Numbered from the stretch's first letter, positions 47,536 through 60,222 are shown. The stretch is DNA of 64,000 bases from Ceratothoa steindachneri (GCA_963969495.1 OZ018321.1:102053578-102117577), one strand, 5' to 3'. Notes: a model not told the origin generated them from the sequence alone. Translations and numbers: made by a program.

Positions 47536-48090
47536 TAGCCACATAGCTCAGCATAACAGAGTAAATAACAGCTCAGCATAGCATACCATAGCCTAGTATA
47601 GCATAGCATATCATAGCCAAACCTAGTATAATATAGCCTACCCTGTATTAGCCTAGTAGAGCCAATCCTAGCCAAACATAGGATAGCCAGGCCTAAAATA
47701 GATTAGCCTAGCTAAGCCGGGCCTAACCTAATAGCTTTGTATAATCTTGCTCGCCTAGTATAACCTAGCATAGCATAGCCTACTTTATCCAGCCTTAGTT
47801 TAGTATAGCCTAGCCTATCGTATCCTAGTATAGCCCAGCCTAACTTAGTAGACCCTAGTCTAACCTAGCATATTATAGTATAGTCTAGCACAGCCTAGCC
47901 TAGTATAGCCTTGCCTAGCGCAACATTGCCTAGTGTAGCCTAGCTTACTATAGCATAACCTGGGATAACCAGGTATGGCTTAGCATTCATGCCAGTGCCT
48001 AGACTAGCGTCGCTTAAAGTAACCTAGCCTAATATAGTCAAGCTAGAATAGCCTACTATAGCCTAGCCAATATATCCTTGCATACTATAG
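47536..48090. repeat. TAGCC/TAGCA/TAGTA pentamer array
   Basis: About 550 bases of degenerate 5-base units of the form TAGCN or TAGTN (tagcctagcatagcatagcc and variants). No open frame or higher-order period is obvious. It begins exactly where the MITE fragment stops. Confidence 0.85.
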
Positions 48091-48099
48091 GCCTGCTGG

Positions 48100-49305
48100 A
48101 TTCAAAAGGTTTCTGATTATTCGCTCCACTAATGGCATCATGTTGGCCAACGGCAACATGTTCTATCATAGAAGAGCATTAGCTCGCGTCATTGGTAGAG
48201 AGCCAGTGACACGTTTCTCGGCCAAAATTAGAGCTCTTCGGACACTTGATGGGACGCCGGTGAGTGTGACGCCACATTCTAGCAGGAACTTTCGTTAAAG
48301 GGGTATTAAATGCAAGGGAACTCGTGGCCTACTCTATAAATGGCATCATATTAGGACTGACCGACAAAGGAACGGTCAAGGTCAAACGTGTGATGAGAAA
48401 AAAGGGAGGGGTCTCGAGACCCAACCCTACACTCTTTGAATGTTTGACTGTGACAGGATCCCAAAGTCGTTGGGTTTCGGATGGTATTGCTACCGCGTAT
48501 AGGCCTCTTTGCCACTACCGTGCATGTGCTATTACTGCCACCGTTTCGGCCACATGAATTGCCCCTGTAGACGTGCAAAATCAGCGTTACAGAAACTATG
48601 TGTTAGTTGCTCCAAGGCCGCATATGATAATTCCAAACTGTATTTGGCCAAGTGTGTCATTTGCGAAGATCCATATCCTGCTTCTTCGAACCAATATGAT
48701 GCGTATTTACTTGAAAAGAAGATATCCTGGCCGTTCAGATCCAGAATCGTCTATCATTTCGCAAAGATGAGGACTTGGTCATGGCGCTCCTGGGGCTGCC
48801 TGGGACGCCTTATGAATTAAAGTTGAGAAACACAGCCTCTGGAACTCTTCTGCGGGTTCTACCCAACCCGGGCGCTCCCCCGGTAGAGCTGGGAGCCCGA
48901 CTAAAGCCAGGCGTCCCCCACTTCTCTCAGCGTGACCGTTTCCCATAAGGCGAAACGTCAGTGTATCCATAGGACGCAACGTTCCTGAAGTTGTTCGTGA
49001 ATCCGTCTTCCGAAGTTCCTAAAGCTACTCCCCGAACGGAGAACAGCACCAAAGAATCACCAGTTCATACGCTCACACTCAGTGCTGGGTTGGGTGACAC
49101 GAAAATGGTGGATCCTTCAAAGCAGGGACCTCCGCCTCCGAAGCCGCGACACCTGCCCAAGGTTTCAAGACGGAGGGAGGAAAATACTCGCATGGCGAGT
49201 ATATTCTCCCCCGATAAGTCGTCGAAGCGACAAAGCATTCAGCGCATTGTCTGGACAACAGTGGGCAGATTTTTGCCTCCGGCAAGCGTACGGCCATTCT
49301 CGTGA
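48100..49305 (+). pseudogene. Jockey-like ORF1 (Gag-like) with zinc knuckle
   Basis: In different frames the sequence gives ELVAYSINGI and GTVKVKRVMRKKGG (48,330-48,410), then CYYCHRFGHMNCPC (48,527-48,568), a CCHC-type knuckle. CVSC and CVIC pairs follow and then a Leu/Lys segment (YLLEKKI, 48,708). The end, 48,991-49,305, is Pro/Ser/Lys-rich. Frameshifts near 48,300, 48,540 and 48,800 break the ORF. The protein would coat LINE RNA. Confidence 0.7.
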
Positions 49306-49350
49306 GTGTCTTCTCTTCGAAGAGGCCCCTTGCATCTTTTTCGAGCTAGG

Positions 49351-50038
49351 CATGGAGGATATATTCCTTCAATGGAATTGCCGTAGACTCCGAGCTAACT
49401 GTGAGGAGCTGTGGAGGCAAGTCTCCTCCCGTTTTCGTTTGACTATCTTTTTGCAAGAGACCATGCTGGGGCTTGGCCCCTTTCTACCACCTAATGATAT
49501 AAGCGTTTTGTGACCCCACCACAGCATAGGAGCAAGTCAGTAGGATGCTCCATTTACACCGCGCACGATGTCTCTGTTCTTCTCTTTACTTTGAAAACCT
49601 CCCCACAGGCAGTAGCAGTGCAGCTGCAGCTAGATAGGAAGTATACTGTTATTTCTGCGACAATCTACCGTCATCAATCTTCGACGGAGGTGACTTCCGG
49701 CGCGTCGTGAGAGAGTTGCCGAGGCCCTCTCATTTGCTCGTGGATCTAAACAGTAGACACTCCCTCTGGGGAGACTACTCAATCAATCCCATTGGTTAGG
49801 ACCTTGCCAACCTAATCGAAGAGCTGGAGATAGGTTTCCTAATTATGGATGAGTTTCCGCATCACTGCCCGATAACCACTTCATTTTCCAGTCATAATCT
49901 ATCTTTGTGCCATTCGGATACACAGCTTTATTTTGGAGGGCGGAAGGGTATTCGATGACCTCCATGCTAGTGATCAGTTTCCTATTCAAATATCATTTTT
50001 TGTGCCGCTGCTATCTGAGAGCTCGCCCGTTGGTGCAA
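49351..50038 (+). pseudogene. Jockey-like endonuclease domain
   Basis: Opens with EDIFLQWNCRRLRANCEELW, the first endonuclease block (Q-W-N-x-R/N-G-L), and TIFLQETML (the catalytic Glu block). A later segment includes LLVDLNSRHSLWG (canonical GDFN-x-H, near 49,737) and a DLHASDQFPIQIS block near 49,960 (SDH-x-P position, with His replaced by Gln). Stops at 49,513 and 49,710 and a shift near 49,735 break it. Confidence 0.75.
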
Positions 50039-50039
50039 A

Positions 50040-50960
50040 GGAGGCCCTGTTTGTTTTCATGGGAGGCCAGCCCCATGTGGCCCCTGCAGGCAGGGATGCT
50101 TCTCTTCTTCTTATGATCTTCGGCCTTCTTCTTTTGATCATTCTTACATATCTTACACGATTTTACGACTGAATTGGCGTTTTGCGTCTGAGCTATCTTC
50201 ATGGCTTGTCATGGCAAAGTTAAGGGGTAGTTTTGGAAACCTACCCACTAGAACAATTATTTGAGTGTTCTGAGCTAATTTTATCGTTGCTTGTCTCTCA
50301 ATGGCCTGTGCGAAGATTTAATTTCTTTTCTTTGTTGATGGTTATTTTTTGTTTAATTATTATTTTTTTTGCGGCCATCCACTGCTAGGGCAGTCTGTGG
50401 TCCTTGAGAATTAATGCACTTCTTTTGGTCATTACGACAATCGTTGCTGCCGTGCTTAATACTTACGTCGCACTGAGAACAGCGTGAGAGAGTATCCAAG
50501 CAGTCTTTGGAGCAATAGTATTCTAGTTGAAAGCACCTCCTGAATGTCATTATAAGGATACATTCTCCCTTGTCAATTCAGTATGTTGTTATTCATAAGT
50601 TAAATGTTAAAAGCCAGGGCCTCTTCGCCATTTCAGTCTCCTTGAATACCATTTTAATGCGCTCTTGTTTGGCTCCTCTCATTTGAATCTAGGAGGATAG
50701 AAGCCATCGGTTTTATTGCTACTGGGGAAATCAATACTTCCATTTACTCTTTTTAGTGGCACATTGCAGTGTACCTCTTTGGTTAGTCAAAAAGCCTTAC
50801 CAGGTCGGCTTTTAAGGTTCCAATAGCCAACCTCAAAACCTCTTCTTTTGTAGGTTTATGTGCTCGCTGTATGTCCCTAAGGGGGAAACTCCCCCCACGC
50901 TCACATTCGCCTTTCATCTTGGGAAATTGACTCTATAACATTCCACTTAAAATAAGAGGG
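50040..50960 (-). pseudogene. Possible ORF1 remnant of another LINE, minus strand
   Basis: On the minus strand, RRCFQLEYYCSKDC and CSQCDVSIKHGSNDC (50,535-50,433) resemble the two or three zinc knuckles of LINE ORF1 proteins, and CKICKN appears at 50,155. The knuckle spacing is imperfect. The remainder is in broken frames. It starts where the Jockey-like copy ends. Confidence 0.3.
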
Positions 50961-51730
50961 AAGTATGGATTAGTGTGACCTAGATGCAAGGCCCAATTTA
51001 GAATCTCTTTTTTACTTTCCCTTAATACTATTTTCCAAAATGGGAAGATAAACGAACTATGGTAGAGACTAAATTATGTAGGGAGCTAAACTTGGTATGT
51101 CCGTACTCGTTGAATTCGGAAATTCTAATCATTCATCGCCTAATCACCAATCTCCATCACTAAATGATAAGAATTACTTCTTTCCTTTCTTTGTAAAGTG
51201 ATGTAATAAGTGTAATCAAAAATTACATAGAAATAGAGTGGAAAAATAAGGCTAAAATGGCAAAATGTGTTTGGTCTGGATAAGGTTGTACAGACGCCAG
51301 AAGATATGGCTAATCTCTTGATAAGTAATTGTTCTTTATTGTGATGTTTACTTGTCTTTCGTTATCTTCTCTTGTGAGTTTTGAGTTGCTTAGCTTCATT
51401 TTTACTGTTTTGATTTTTATTTCTTCTTGATTTTGTTTATTTGTTTTTCTTTGAAATTCCTCATTTTGATGTAATTCTTCCTATGACTTTTTCTTGATTC
51501 ATCTTTATTTCCGGTTTGGGAACTTCTTTAATTTATGCGGTTTGTGGCTTCTACTGAGTCTTCTTCGTGTTCGAACGAGTATCTCCACTTGTAGATGCCG
51601 CTTTCTATTCCCTCCAGGATACCGTCGGTGTTCCACTCTTCAGTTAAATTATTGTGTCGGTTTGTGTATATATTTTAAGGTCTATTTTTTTTTCTCGATC
51701 AGGTTTGAGTTCCTAGGAATGGCTGTGCCT
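50961..51730. other. AT-rich spacer, nothing recognised
   Basis: T-rich sequence on the plus strand (51,350-51,700) with one 81-codon Phe/Leu-rich frame at 51,494-51,739. No known motif. Confidence 0.45.
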
Positions 51731-51737
51731 AACTTTT

Positions 51738-52247
51738 AGTCGCGTGCGACTCTATCTCTCATGATGTTGGTCAGTCGTCGGGCGCTTCGTCGGTCCCCGT
51801 TTTTTTTTTTTTATTGTTTTGGTAATAAAATTGTAAGTATTGGCCCGATTCTAACAAAATTTGAAACACTTATGTTTATTTCCATTATCTTTTGAATGAT
51901 ATAATTTCCAAGGTCCTCCCAACTATAGCCCAGGTTTTTTTTCTTTTGGCAATAGCATCATAACTATTCGGCCGATTCTAACTAAATTTGAAACCCTCAT
52001 GTTATTATACATTTTATTTTGAATTATATAATTGCCAAAGTCCTACCAAGGTTAGTCTAGGAATTATTTGGTAATAATATCATAACTATTTGGCTGATTC
52101 TATCCAAATTTGTAACCTTATGTTGTTTTACATTCGCTTTCTAAGGTCCTCCCAAGGTTAGGCCACGAATTATTAAGAGTTTTGAAGGTCGTAAAGTCAT
52201 AAATCAGAATAAGTGAGAGCATGCGAATTTGGTCAGTAGACCTTGTT
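51738..52247 (+). mobile_element. MITE-like family, copy 3
   Basis: Starts agtcgcgtgcgactctatct and ends aagtgagagcatgcgaattt then ggtcagtagaccttgtt. Internal units carry ccaaggttagtctaggaatt and ggttaggccacgaatt. Opposite orientation to copy 1. Its right end marks the start of the RT remnant. Confidence 0.78.
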
Positions 52248-52249
52248 AA

Positions 52250-53830
52250 TCTATTCATGGATTTCAGAAAACAGTCTAAGACTTATTTCATCCGTCGGAC
52301 CTCCAAGCCCTGACGCCGGTCCACTGGGATATCGTATTGGCCAACCTCTCCAACAATCTCAACGTGTCGGTATTTAAGGTGAGAGACAATGAGGAAATAC
52401 AGTCACTCATTGCTCTTTTCAGGTTTAGGTCCCAGTTGAGTCGCGAAAAATTCTTAAGGCTTCATAATCGCCTACGTTTATTCCACAACGTATTCTAGCA
52501 CAGATGACAGGTCGCCTTACGGGACGCACAGGAACAGTAAGCCATCGCAACAGACATCAGAGTAAGTGAATCCGCACTTATTGGTCCACGCGTCCAGGAC
52601 ATAAGGTTCCAGAGCCCCAGGTATGGATCCTAGGGATCTTAACAACCTTCCTACGTGGGTCGCAGAGGTAGAGCGCCACAACGAAGAAGATCTCCGCCGC
52701 GCCCAAATCTTCCTGCAAAACGTCGCTAATGCGCATGAGGATTAACAGAATGCGACGGAGAATGCGCATCTTGCCCTCTTTCTCCAGCTCCTCGACTTCT
52801 CAAGAGTTTTGCTCACTCTCTCCCCCTTTGATCTCTAGAATGTGGTGCGAGGCTTCCTTCTCCCTAGACTCAGAAGAAAAGTCCATGTCATCGTCATCCG
52901 GTGGGAACTTCTTCCCCCTCCCCCGCCTTTCGCCTGTCGCCTCCTCTCCTCGCGGAAATACGGCAAACAATTGACATCAACCTAAAGGACCACGTTGACA
53001 TCGAGATTGAAGAGGCTGGAGCATCCATGCAAGAAATGCGGGACTTTATGGATCAGACAGCACAGGAATTGGGCTCACTTCGTATTGAGGACCCCATTCT
53101 TCAAACCACATCGCTCAGGCAATCCAGGGACGCGGTGTGCTTTTTCTAGATCCGCAAAAGGTACCGCAGCTGGGTAGCCTCGACAGATCGAGTCCTCCCC
53201 CAGGTCAAGCAGTTGATACAAAATGGAATCGTCGACCGCTCCACCAACATCTCCTATGCCCACATGATCTTTCCCGTCCTCAAACCGAATGGTACGTGTA
53301 GTATACGACATGAATCGTATATCAGACTTCTACTCCCATCTCTCATTCTGTCTTTCCCCTGTAAGAAAAGTGTCGACCCAGTGTTCCTGTTCAATCTTTG
53401 CCGCCAAAATAGATTTGAAGAATGGCTTCTACCACGTCCCTATACACCATGCGGCCTGCCATTTCTTCGGCATTGTGATTAATGCTGTCAAATATTGATT
53501 TACTCGCTTACCTCTGGGCTTTCCTGGAAGCCCCTTTATAAAGCATACTGCTCTGGCTGATGTTTTTAACAAATGTGTTGTTATGGCCAGCGGCAGAGCC
53601 CATTCATATTTATACGACGTTCTCTTTGTGGGCCCCCAAAAGGCCGTCCGCAAATGCATCCGCCTGGCCATGAGCTCTTCTCTAAATATTAACCTACCTA
53701 AAACCAAAAGAAGATTACCTCCTAGGAGTAAGGATTGGCCTTCCTATCAGAAGATGCGCTCTCACAACGGACCTGTGCAATAAGCACTCTACTTAGGTAA
53801 AGTATTACTCAACTCAACGACGCCGCCCTT
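52250..53830 (+). pseudogene. Reverse transcriptase remnant of uncertain clade
   Basis: The start (52,300-52,500) reads LANLSNNLNVSVFKVRDNEE and RSQLSREKFLRLHNRLR, gag-like. RT motifs follow: SYAHMIFPVLKPNGTC, DLKNGFYHVPIHHA (53,412-53,453, palm A region), TRLPLGFPGSPF (53,505-53,540, palm B) and SYLYDVLFVGP (53,607-53,637, palm C, Y-x-D-D with Tyr for the first Asp). The remainder reads KCIRLAMSSS and LCNKHSTYL. The wording fits LTR- or DIRS-like RTs better than LINE RTs. No LTR, RNase H or integrase was found. It is truncated where the next LINE begins. Confidence 0.6.
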
Positions 53831-53879
53831 TTTACGATCCCGGCCATGGAATATAAGAAGATGAAGAACGGAAACGTAC

Positions 53880-54490
53880 GTAAGCACAAGTAATAAGCAG
53901 TACACTCTAGAAGTAGACACAAAACATGGAGAACATAAAGAACCCCTAAAAACCTTTAACACTAAACACGAATGGATAGTTGGGAAAGTGAATGAATATG
54001 GCAACATATTCAGAAGGGCGGCCCCCAGCATTATCCTAATATCTGAACACGGTGTCAACACTAATAACATACAGATGAAAATCCTGAACTACCACGCCCT
54101 GACAACGAAATCCACACAAGATAGATTCGACGGTGCTGCAATCGCCATAAGAAGAAACATCACCTTCAAAAGGCTCTCAGAACTTGATGAGTCCTTCGGA
54201 GCTGTCGAAATCCATACACTTGTTGAGGGACTCACGATTGCAGCAGCATACCAGCCACCTCGCCGTCCCTATTTGCCCATCAATACTCTTCCCCCTCTAA
54301 CTGCCTACTGCAGTAATACATTAATAGGGAGCGACCTCAATGCTAGTCTGGAGGCATCTGGCTACACCAGAACAGACGAAAGAGGCAGAAATCTTCAGCT
54401 TTTCATTGGCCGGGATAGACTCGAGAGAGCCTAGCCGGAATTTCCGACCTACATCACAGAAAGATCAGCGACAGGCCTGGACATAATATG
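53880..54490 (+). pseudogene. LINE endonuclease domain
   Basis: A 148-codon open piece (53,988-54,434) contains IILISEHGVN (catalytic Glu block), FDGAAIAIRRN, YQPPRRPYLP and LIGSDLNASLEASGY (the GD-x-N-A-x-H/S catalytic block). After a TAG at 54,432 the domain continues with YITERSATGLDIIW and VPSDHISIM (near 54,512), the SDH motif. Apart from one stop and a frame change the catalytic residues look intact. Confidence 0.8.
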
Positions 54491-54499
54491 GTAAGTATA

Positions 54500-56584
54500 C
54501 CTGGCCCCATGGTTCCAAGCGACCATATCTCCATCATGACCACCATCTCCCTCGCACCTATCATACTTCCTATCCAACCCAGAAAAAGCTTTGCAAAAGC
54601 AAACTGGGAGCTGTACAAACGAATGCTCAACAGCTTTGAACCAGCCAACCTGAGCGAAGCTATACTGGAAGAGATTGAAGAGGAAATAAACCGCATTACA
54701 CTCCTGATCATGGAAGCGGACGAAAAGTGTATTCCATACATCACGCACAAAAGCCCTCCGCAACCCAAGTGGACCAAGGCGATGCGAGATATTGCCTCAG
54801 AACATAGAGAGATCTATAAGGGAGTCAGGCAATTTTCCCCAAACAGTGATCACACCAGAAGACTCCGACAATTCAGAGAGGAACTCAAAGAGCGGATTAA
54901 CTTACAACAACTGGTCATATGGGGCGGAATTATTAAGAGGCTCGACACAGAGCAGAATCCCGAGAAATTCTGGAAGGAGATAAAAAACTGAGAGGTATGC
55001 CCCCGAAGGAGAAAATAAAGATGCAATATCATGGGAAAATTATAGAAGATCTAAAGCGACTTGAAAGAATGTTCAGAAGATACTGGCGAAAAATATTCTC
55101 CATCCCCCCTGAAGAGAACGAGGATTTTGACCTTGAATTCGAACATCAGGTGATTGAAGAACTCAATACTATAATCCACCGTACGCATCCTCACCCGCAC
55201 GTTTCAGGAAAGAGGAGAATGGAGGCCCACGGACAACCGATCACTGTTAAGCAGTTCCTAAGCACGCTCAATTTTTCAAGCAGAGTGCTCCTGGCTGGAC
55301 AGGGATTACTAAAAACCATCTGGTAAACGCTCCCCCACGCCCGCTACAGGGCATTGCGAACGTAATAAATGCAGCACTGAACACTGGTTACTTTCCTGAT
55401 GGATACAAGGTGGCAAGTAATCTTTATACCCAAGGGGAAAAAGTTGCCAGAACAGCTGATGGACTACAGGCCCATCTCCCTCTTGGAAATCATCGGCAAG
55501 ATTCTGGAAAAGATTCTAGCCAATAGGATTCAGAAACAACTTAATAAAATGGGGGCCCACAACCCACAACAATATGGCTTCCGGAAGAAGCCTAGAACGG
55601 ACACCGCACTCGTGCTCCTAACCGAGAAAATTGCCAAGTGCCAAGCGGATGGAAACTACATTGACATCGTACTAAGGTACGGGTAAAAGGCCTTCGACAA
55701 GGTCTTGCTGAGGGGCCTTCAACATAAGACCCTGAACCTTCAGCTAGACGTGATCTGGAACGAATTATCTGCGACTTTGTCATGAAACGGGGCAACCAAC
55801 TCATGATTGAGGGTTACCAAGGACCAGAGTTCCTCTTCGAGGCCAGAGTCCCGCAGGGAAGTAGTCTGAGCCCCCTCCTTTATCTAATCTACACAATAGA
55901 TTTACCAACTCCGGTAAAGGAGGTTAATTATATCTCCAGTTTGCGGATGATATAACCCAGGTGATCCCTGGGACATACAGGAATCCCAGGGCTTAGGTTC
56001 TCGACACTGCAAATGAAATCAGCAACGTAAATGAGTATGAAAGAAAGTGGAAGATCTGCACGAATAGCCGAAAATTCAAGATCCTTGCCCTCGGCCACAG
56101 AAAAACAGTGGATGTGACAATAGGGGAGCTAATATTTCCATATCACCAGAAATGGAGTGTTCTGGGGCTCAACATCACCTCCACCGGGTATAGCGATCAT
56201 TTCATAACGCGAGAAAATCTGACGAAGTTAGAACTCAACAAACTCCACAGACTTAGAAATATGAGTGCTAAAAACTTTAGAAAGTTATATATTATGCATA
56301 GTCGAAGAGCAACACTCATATATCCCGCGGTGGTGGTCCAAACCCTAAGTAAGACTCGCTTGAAGCACCTGCAAAGAGTCCAGAATAAGGCGTCTCTCTA
56401 TATAAACAAACACAGAAGGAGAGATCAAATACCCCAAAGAGAACTCCACCGAAGAGCCGCCTTGACACCAATCAATCTGGCGACCCAAAGTCTAGCCAAA
56501 GAAACTTTGGAGAGGATCCTGAATGAAACGACACCCGAACTAGCGGAGGGTCTAAACATCCCAGCGAACAAAAGTGGAAAGTGA
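54500..56584 (+). pseudogene. LINE reverse transcriptase and C-terminal region
   Basis: The RT begins after a linker rich in Lys and Glu (54,488-55,326). VIFIPKGKKLPEQLMDYRPI (55,407-55,466) and QYGFRKKPRTDTAL precede the palm A block KAFDKV after a TAA at 55,684. PQGSSLSPLLYLIY (palm B, 55,850-55,893) and LQFADDITQVIPG (palm C, near 55,933) follow, with both Asp residues retained. The C-terminal region to 56,584 is open for 158 codons and includes KLNKLHRLRNMSAKN-like and HLQRVQNKASLYI segments. Frame changes occur near 55,330, 55,680, 55,740 and 56,000. Confidence 0.8.
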
Positions 56585-56640
56585 CCCGAACTAGGCAATT
56601 TCCCAGCTCGAGACAATGCTCAGAGGAACATTTGGCACCG

Positions 56641-59600
56641 TTGTTCACATAGAGACCACACTAAACAAACAACTACACACACTATATATTAACAAAAAAC
56701 TCACAAACATGAATAAATATTTTAAATGGAAGCTATATAAATGTATATATTTCATTATAACTAGTAATTAAGAAAAGAAAAAATACATAAAGAGAAAAAT
56801 AAAATATAGTATAGAAGAATTAGATTACTCGATTAACTACATATAGTATTACTTTCAAAATCTTATCTCTTAAAATAAATATAATATTAAGGAGATAAAT
56901 ATATATAAATGAAAAAAGAAGTATATATATATATATATATATGAAAGTGTAAATAAATAAAATAAATAAATATAATAATTTTAATAATTTAAACAAAAAA
57001 TATATTTCAAAACTTAGAAAAAAAGGTTGCAAAATAAGTATAAAAGAAAAGCTTGAATGCGTCCAAACACAAAATCAGGTTCACACAAAAATACAAGTTA
57101 CAGGATTGAAGGTCATGGACAAAGAAAAAGAAATCTAAATAAATAAAAAGCGTAGCCCTCACTACCAGGGCAAACCATACATACTCTCTTCACCCACAAT
57201 CTATTATCTCATCTTCAACACCAATTCTTTTCTTAACTAGTATTCATCAAACCAAATCAAAGTCGGCATGGCTGTTTTGGTACGCGTTCGCTGCACACGC
57301 TTTCCCGCTTCGCCTTCCTCTCCCGCCCTTCCGGCCTACCCCTCCTTTGTGTGCGGGAAGTTTCCGCTTTACTATATGTACATATATACTGCGTGGAATT
57401 CGTATTCCACTTCCTCTGTTTGCATGGGATTCCCGTCGCATACTTTTGCAGCTAGTAATAAAGGATGGGTCCTTCTTCCAGTGTGGGGGAAGGACCACAA
57501 ACTAAAGCAAGTAACCTATATTTAATTTTAGCTTAAATCACAAGAAAATTATAAAAATCATACACCAATGAATTTTCAGTGAAATTGCCCCCGAAGAAAT
57601 TAGAGGTCTGAAGTTAATTTCATTCCAACTTTAATTCTTTCAAACTAATTATGGTAAAGTTCCTTAAATAATAATAATTTATTCCTTAGAGTAGAGTGAA
57701 TTTTTGATAAAATTTCAACTGTGTAATATAGAGTTACATATGTATAGTTTTATTACCGACATTGATTGGTATTGCAAAAGTATTGTGGGTGTACACACTC
57801 AACATGGAAATATTTCAATGGTTTATTGATCAAATAAATAATTCGGAATATAAAACTAAGGATTTTAACTAAAGACTTTACAAGAAGGGATGAAGTAGAA
57901 GAAGATGAAAAAATTATGTAGAAATGTTCAAGTTGTGGAAGAGAGTCAAAGGGGCAAGGAAGGGAAGCGGACTTAGGTGGATAGATAATCATGAAATGAT
58001 TACGCTGAAATAAGTGTTATTTTAAATGTTTTCAATTATAATGAGACCTTTTCCCTACTCAAAGTCGATACTAAACCATTTCATATTTTAACACACTAAT
58101 AAGTAACGTAGCGTCTCTATTATCGTGAACATAGATATTAACTTTAAGATTTCAAAACACTCACATCTCAGACCAGTGAACTCATTTTGCGCGGCTGAGA
58201 AATACAAAGAGATTAAGGGAATTCAAATTGGTAAGATACTTTGTAAATATATTCAAAATGCTTTATCAAATAAAGTTCCGAGACCACCTAGATTTGGAGC
58301 TTTAGAAATAAGGAACATCAGTTTAAGAAAATGATACTTTGGAAGTAGTCGAATAGTTTTCTTTAGAAACAGATGAAAGGAATTGAGATACCGATGGGGC
58401 ATGCAGTACCCAAGATTGCTAGTCTATAGGAGAGGCGAGAGTGAGAGAGTGCAAAAGAGAGGATTCGAAAGCTCTTATTTAGTAATGTGCGCCTAATTTT
58501 GCGTCATACTCGTACCTTGATGAAATAGGACAGTTTAGTTGTACAATTATTGCTATGAGGCAGAAATGTGAATTTATTGCCAATGTGTACACCAAGGATT
58601 TTTACTCTCTCGACTAGTAGAATGGGTTACCACTATCTCCTGGTTGTCAGTTACATAATTCCTCTGCTGATGTTAGTTAAGAGCAAATAGAATGAATTAG
58701 CAATGTTTAATGATAGTTATTTGTCATTAAGCCTTGCATATGCTGATAAGAGAACTCTATTTACCTTTTCGTTGATATTGATTACATTATAACCCAAATT
58801 ATTAGAGAGGTGTTATCTACATATTGAATACTAGTGGTTTTATGGCATGAGAAAAAATCATTCACATAATAGGGGAATAAAAATTGCCCCAAAATAATAC
58901 CTTAGGGCACGCTATACTCAATTTTAACTTGACTGTATTTAATTTGGTTTGGATCGACATATTGCTTTCTGTAAGTTAATATTACATAATTCATTACAAG
59001 CGGATGCCCGTCCCTTCTTATTTGACCAATTTCGCGCGTAATTGCACACGATTTATTCTATCAAAAGTTTAGATGAGCCTAAAACTATGGAGGCAAAATC
59101 TTCTGGTCGTTATTATTTTTATAAATACAGTCCATAATTGCCACTATTGCTACTTCTTTCGAATAATTGAGCATCTGATAAGAGACCCTCCATTATAATG
59201 AAAAGAGTCATCTAATAGTATAAAGAAATTATGTAACTTTAAGAATGTTGGCAAAATAGATATTTAGCGATGTTTGAATGGAGCGCAGAACTACCGAACC
59301 CCTTTAAAATTGGGAGTGATATCAACATTTTTTAAAGTCTTCAAAGAACCTCAGTTGTACAAGTTGAGTTAATAGATTTGATCGAGGCAAAAAAATTAAG
59401 CTTATATCATTTAACGTCCTTCAACGTAATTTCATCCTGGCAGAGGATAATATGACTAAACTGAAACTCCCGCGAATCTGCAGGCGGCCAAAAATCTTCA
59501 AAACATCTGTGTATATGAGGGATGAAATTGGGGATTGTCGTGTCAACTAAGCCAAAATATAAATTTCCTTCGTTTACATTTGCATTATTGTCAGTAAGAT

Positions 59601-60222
59601 TATCATAAAGCGATTCCAGTGATAGTTGGAGGTAGATCCCTAGAATGTGAAGAGACAGAATGTCAATGGCTACTTTGATATGAATAAATTCTATATGAGG
59701 GGAGAGCATACAGGACCGCTAAGAAATTTGATAAGAAATATTATGCTTTGCAAATATACTTACATCACCACGACGCTCTTTACGAATCCAATGTTTTGCT
59801 GCAGACTATGAATTATGCTCTTTTTATTTAGTAAAAAGTACAATGGTAAATAATCAGTATTTGCTTGAATGCTTCTGCTGTCGATATTAAAGTGAACAAG
59901 GATAAGTTCTTCTATTTTCATGTAGATGCAATTACAGGATGTTTAGGGTGAATTTGACGGAGTTTTTAGGAAATCTTTGATTTATCGCTGAAGAGTAAAG
60001 GCGTTGGATAGCTTATAGAGTGTTGTTTTAATCGAGGAAAAGTTAGCTGACATGGAAGAATGGAAGTCCTCTGAATATTGGAAACGAGTTACCTACATCA
60101 TAATAATTTGCACCTGGTATCAAAATGCCGACATCATGACCTGGTGTCCAATGCTACTCGTATATTAAACTGTAAAGGCTGTAAGAATTGACCTGGGCAG
60201 CTGCAACGGAGACTAAGAAGCC
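56641..60222. other. AT-rich stretch, nothing recognised
   Basis: Contains an AT tract at 56,924-56,942, an A- and T-rich segment to 57,160 and a locally GC-richer piece at 57,260-57,500. No transposon domain, RNA gene or terminal repeat was found. The open frames at 57,268-57,525, 58,125-58,334 and 59,407-59,709 have no known motif. Confidence 0.45.

Larger units (their letters stand above)
48091..50038 (+). mobile_element. Jockey-like LINE, plus-strand copy (5' half only)
   Basis: Carries the first ORF (zinc-knuckle protein) and the endonuclease of the family whose other copy lies on the minus strand at 24.1-27.6 kb. Alignment with that copy is clear from about 49,210 to 50,038. The sequence stops matching at 50,038, where an unrelated stretch begins, so RT and RNase H are missing. 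Normal LINE truncation removes the 5' end; losing the 3' half instead points to a later insertion, deletion or rearrangement. Confidence 0.75.
53860..56640 (+). mobile_element. Second Jockey-type LINE family (endonuclease and RT)
   Basis: A LINE lacking RNase H, with endonuclease, RT and a long C-terminal region, distinct from the family at 24 and 48 kb. It starts abruptly after the RT remnant and ends near 56,640, followed by A-rich sequence (aacaaaaaactcac). It is moderately decayed: a stop within the endonuclease, a few in-frame stops and two frame changes. Its C-terminal region resembles the Jockey type. Confidence 0.75.

Noticed and set aside
47536..48090. CRISPR-like or direct-repeat array
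   Set aside because: The units are only five bases long, degenerate and without spacers, so it is a simple-sequence array.
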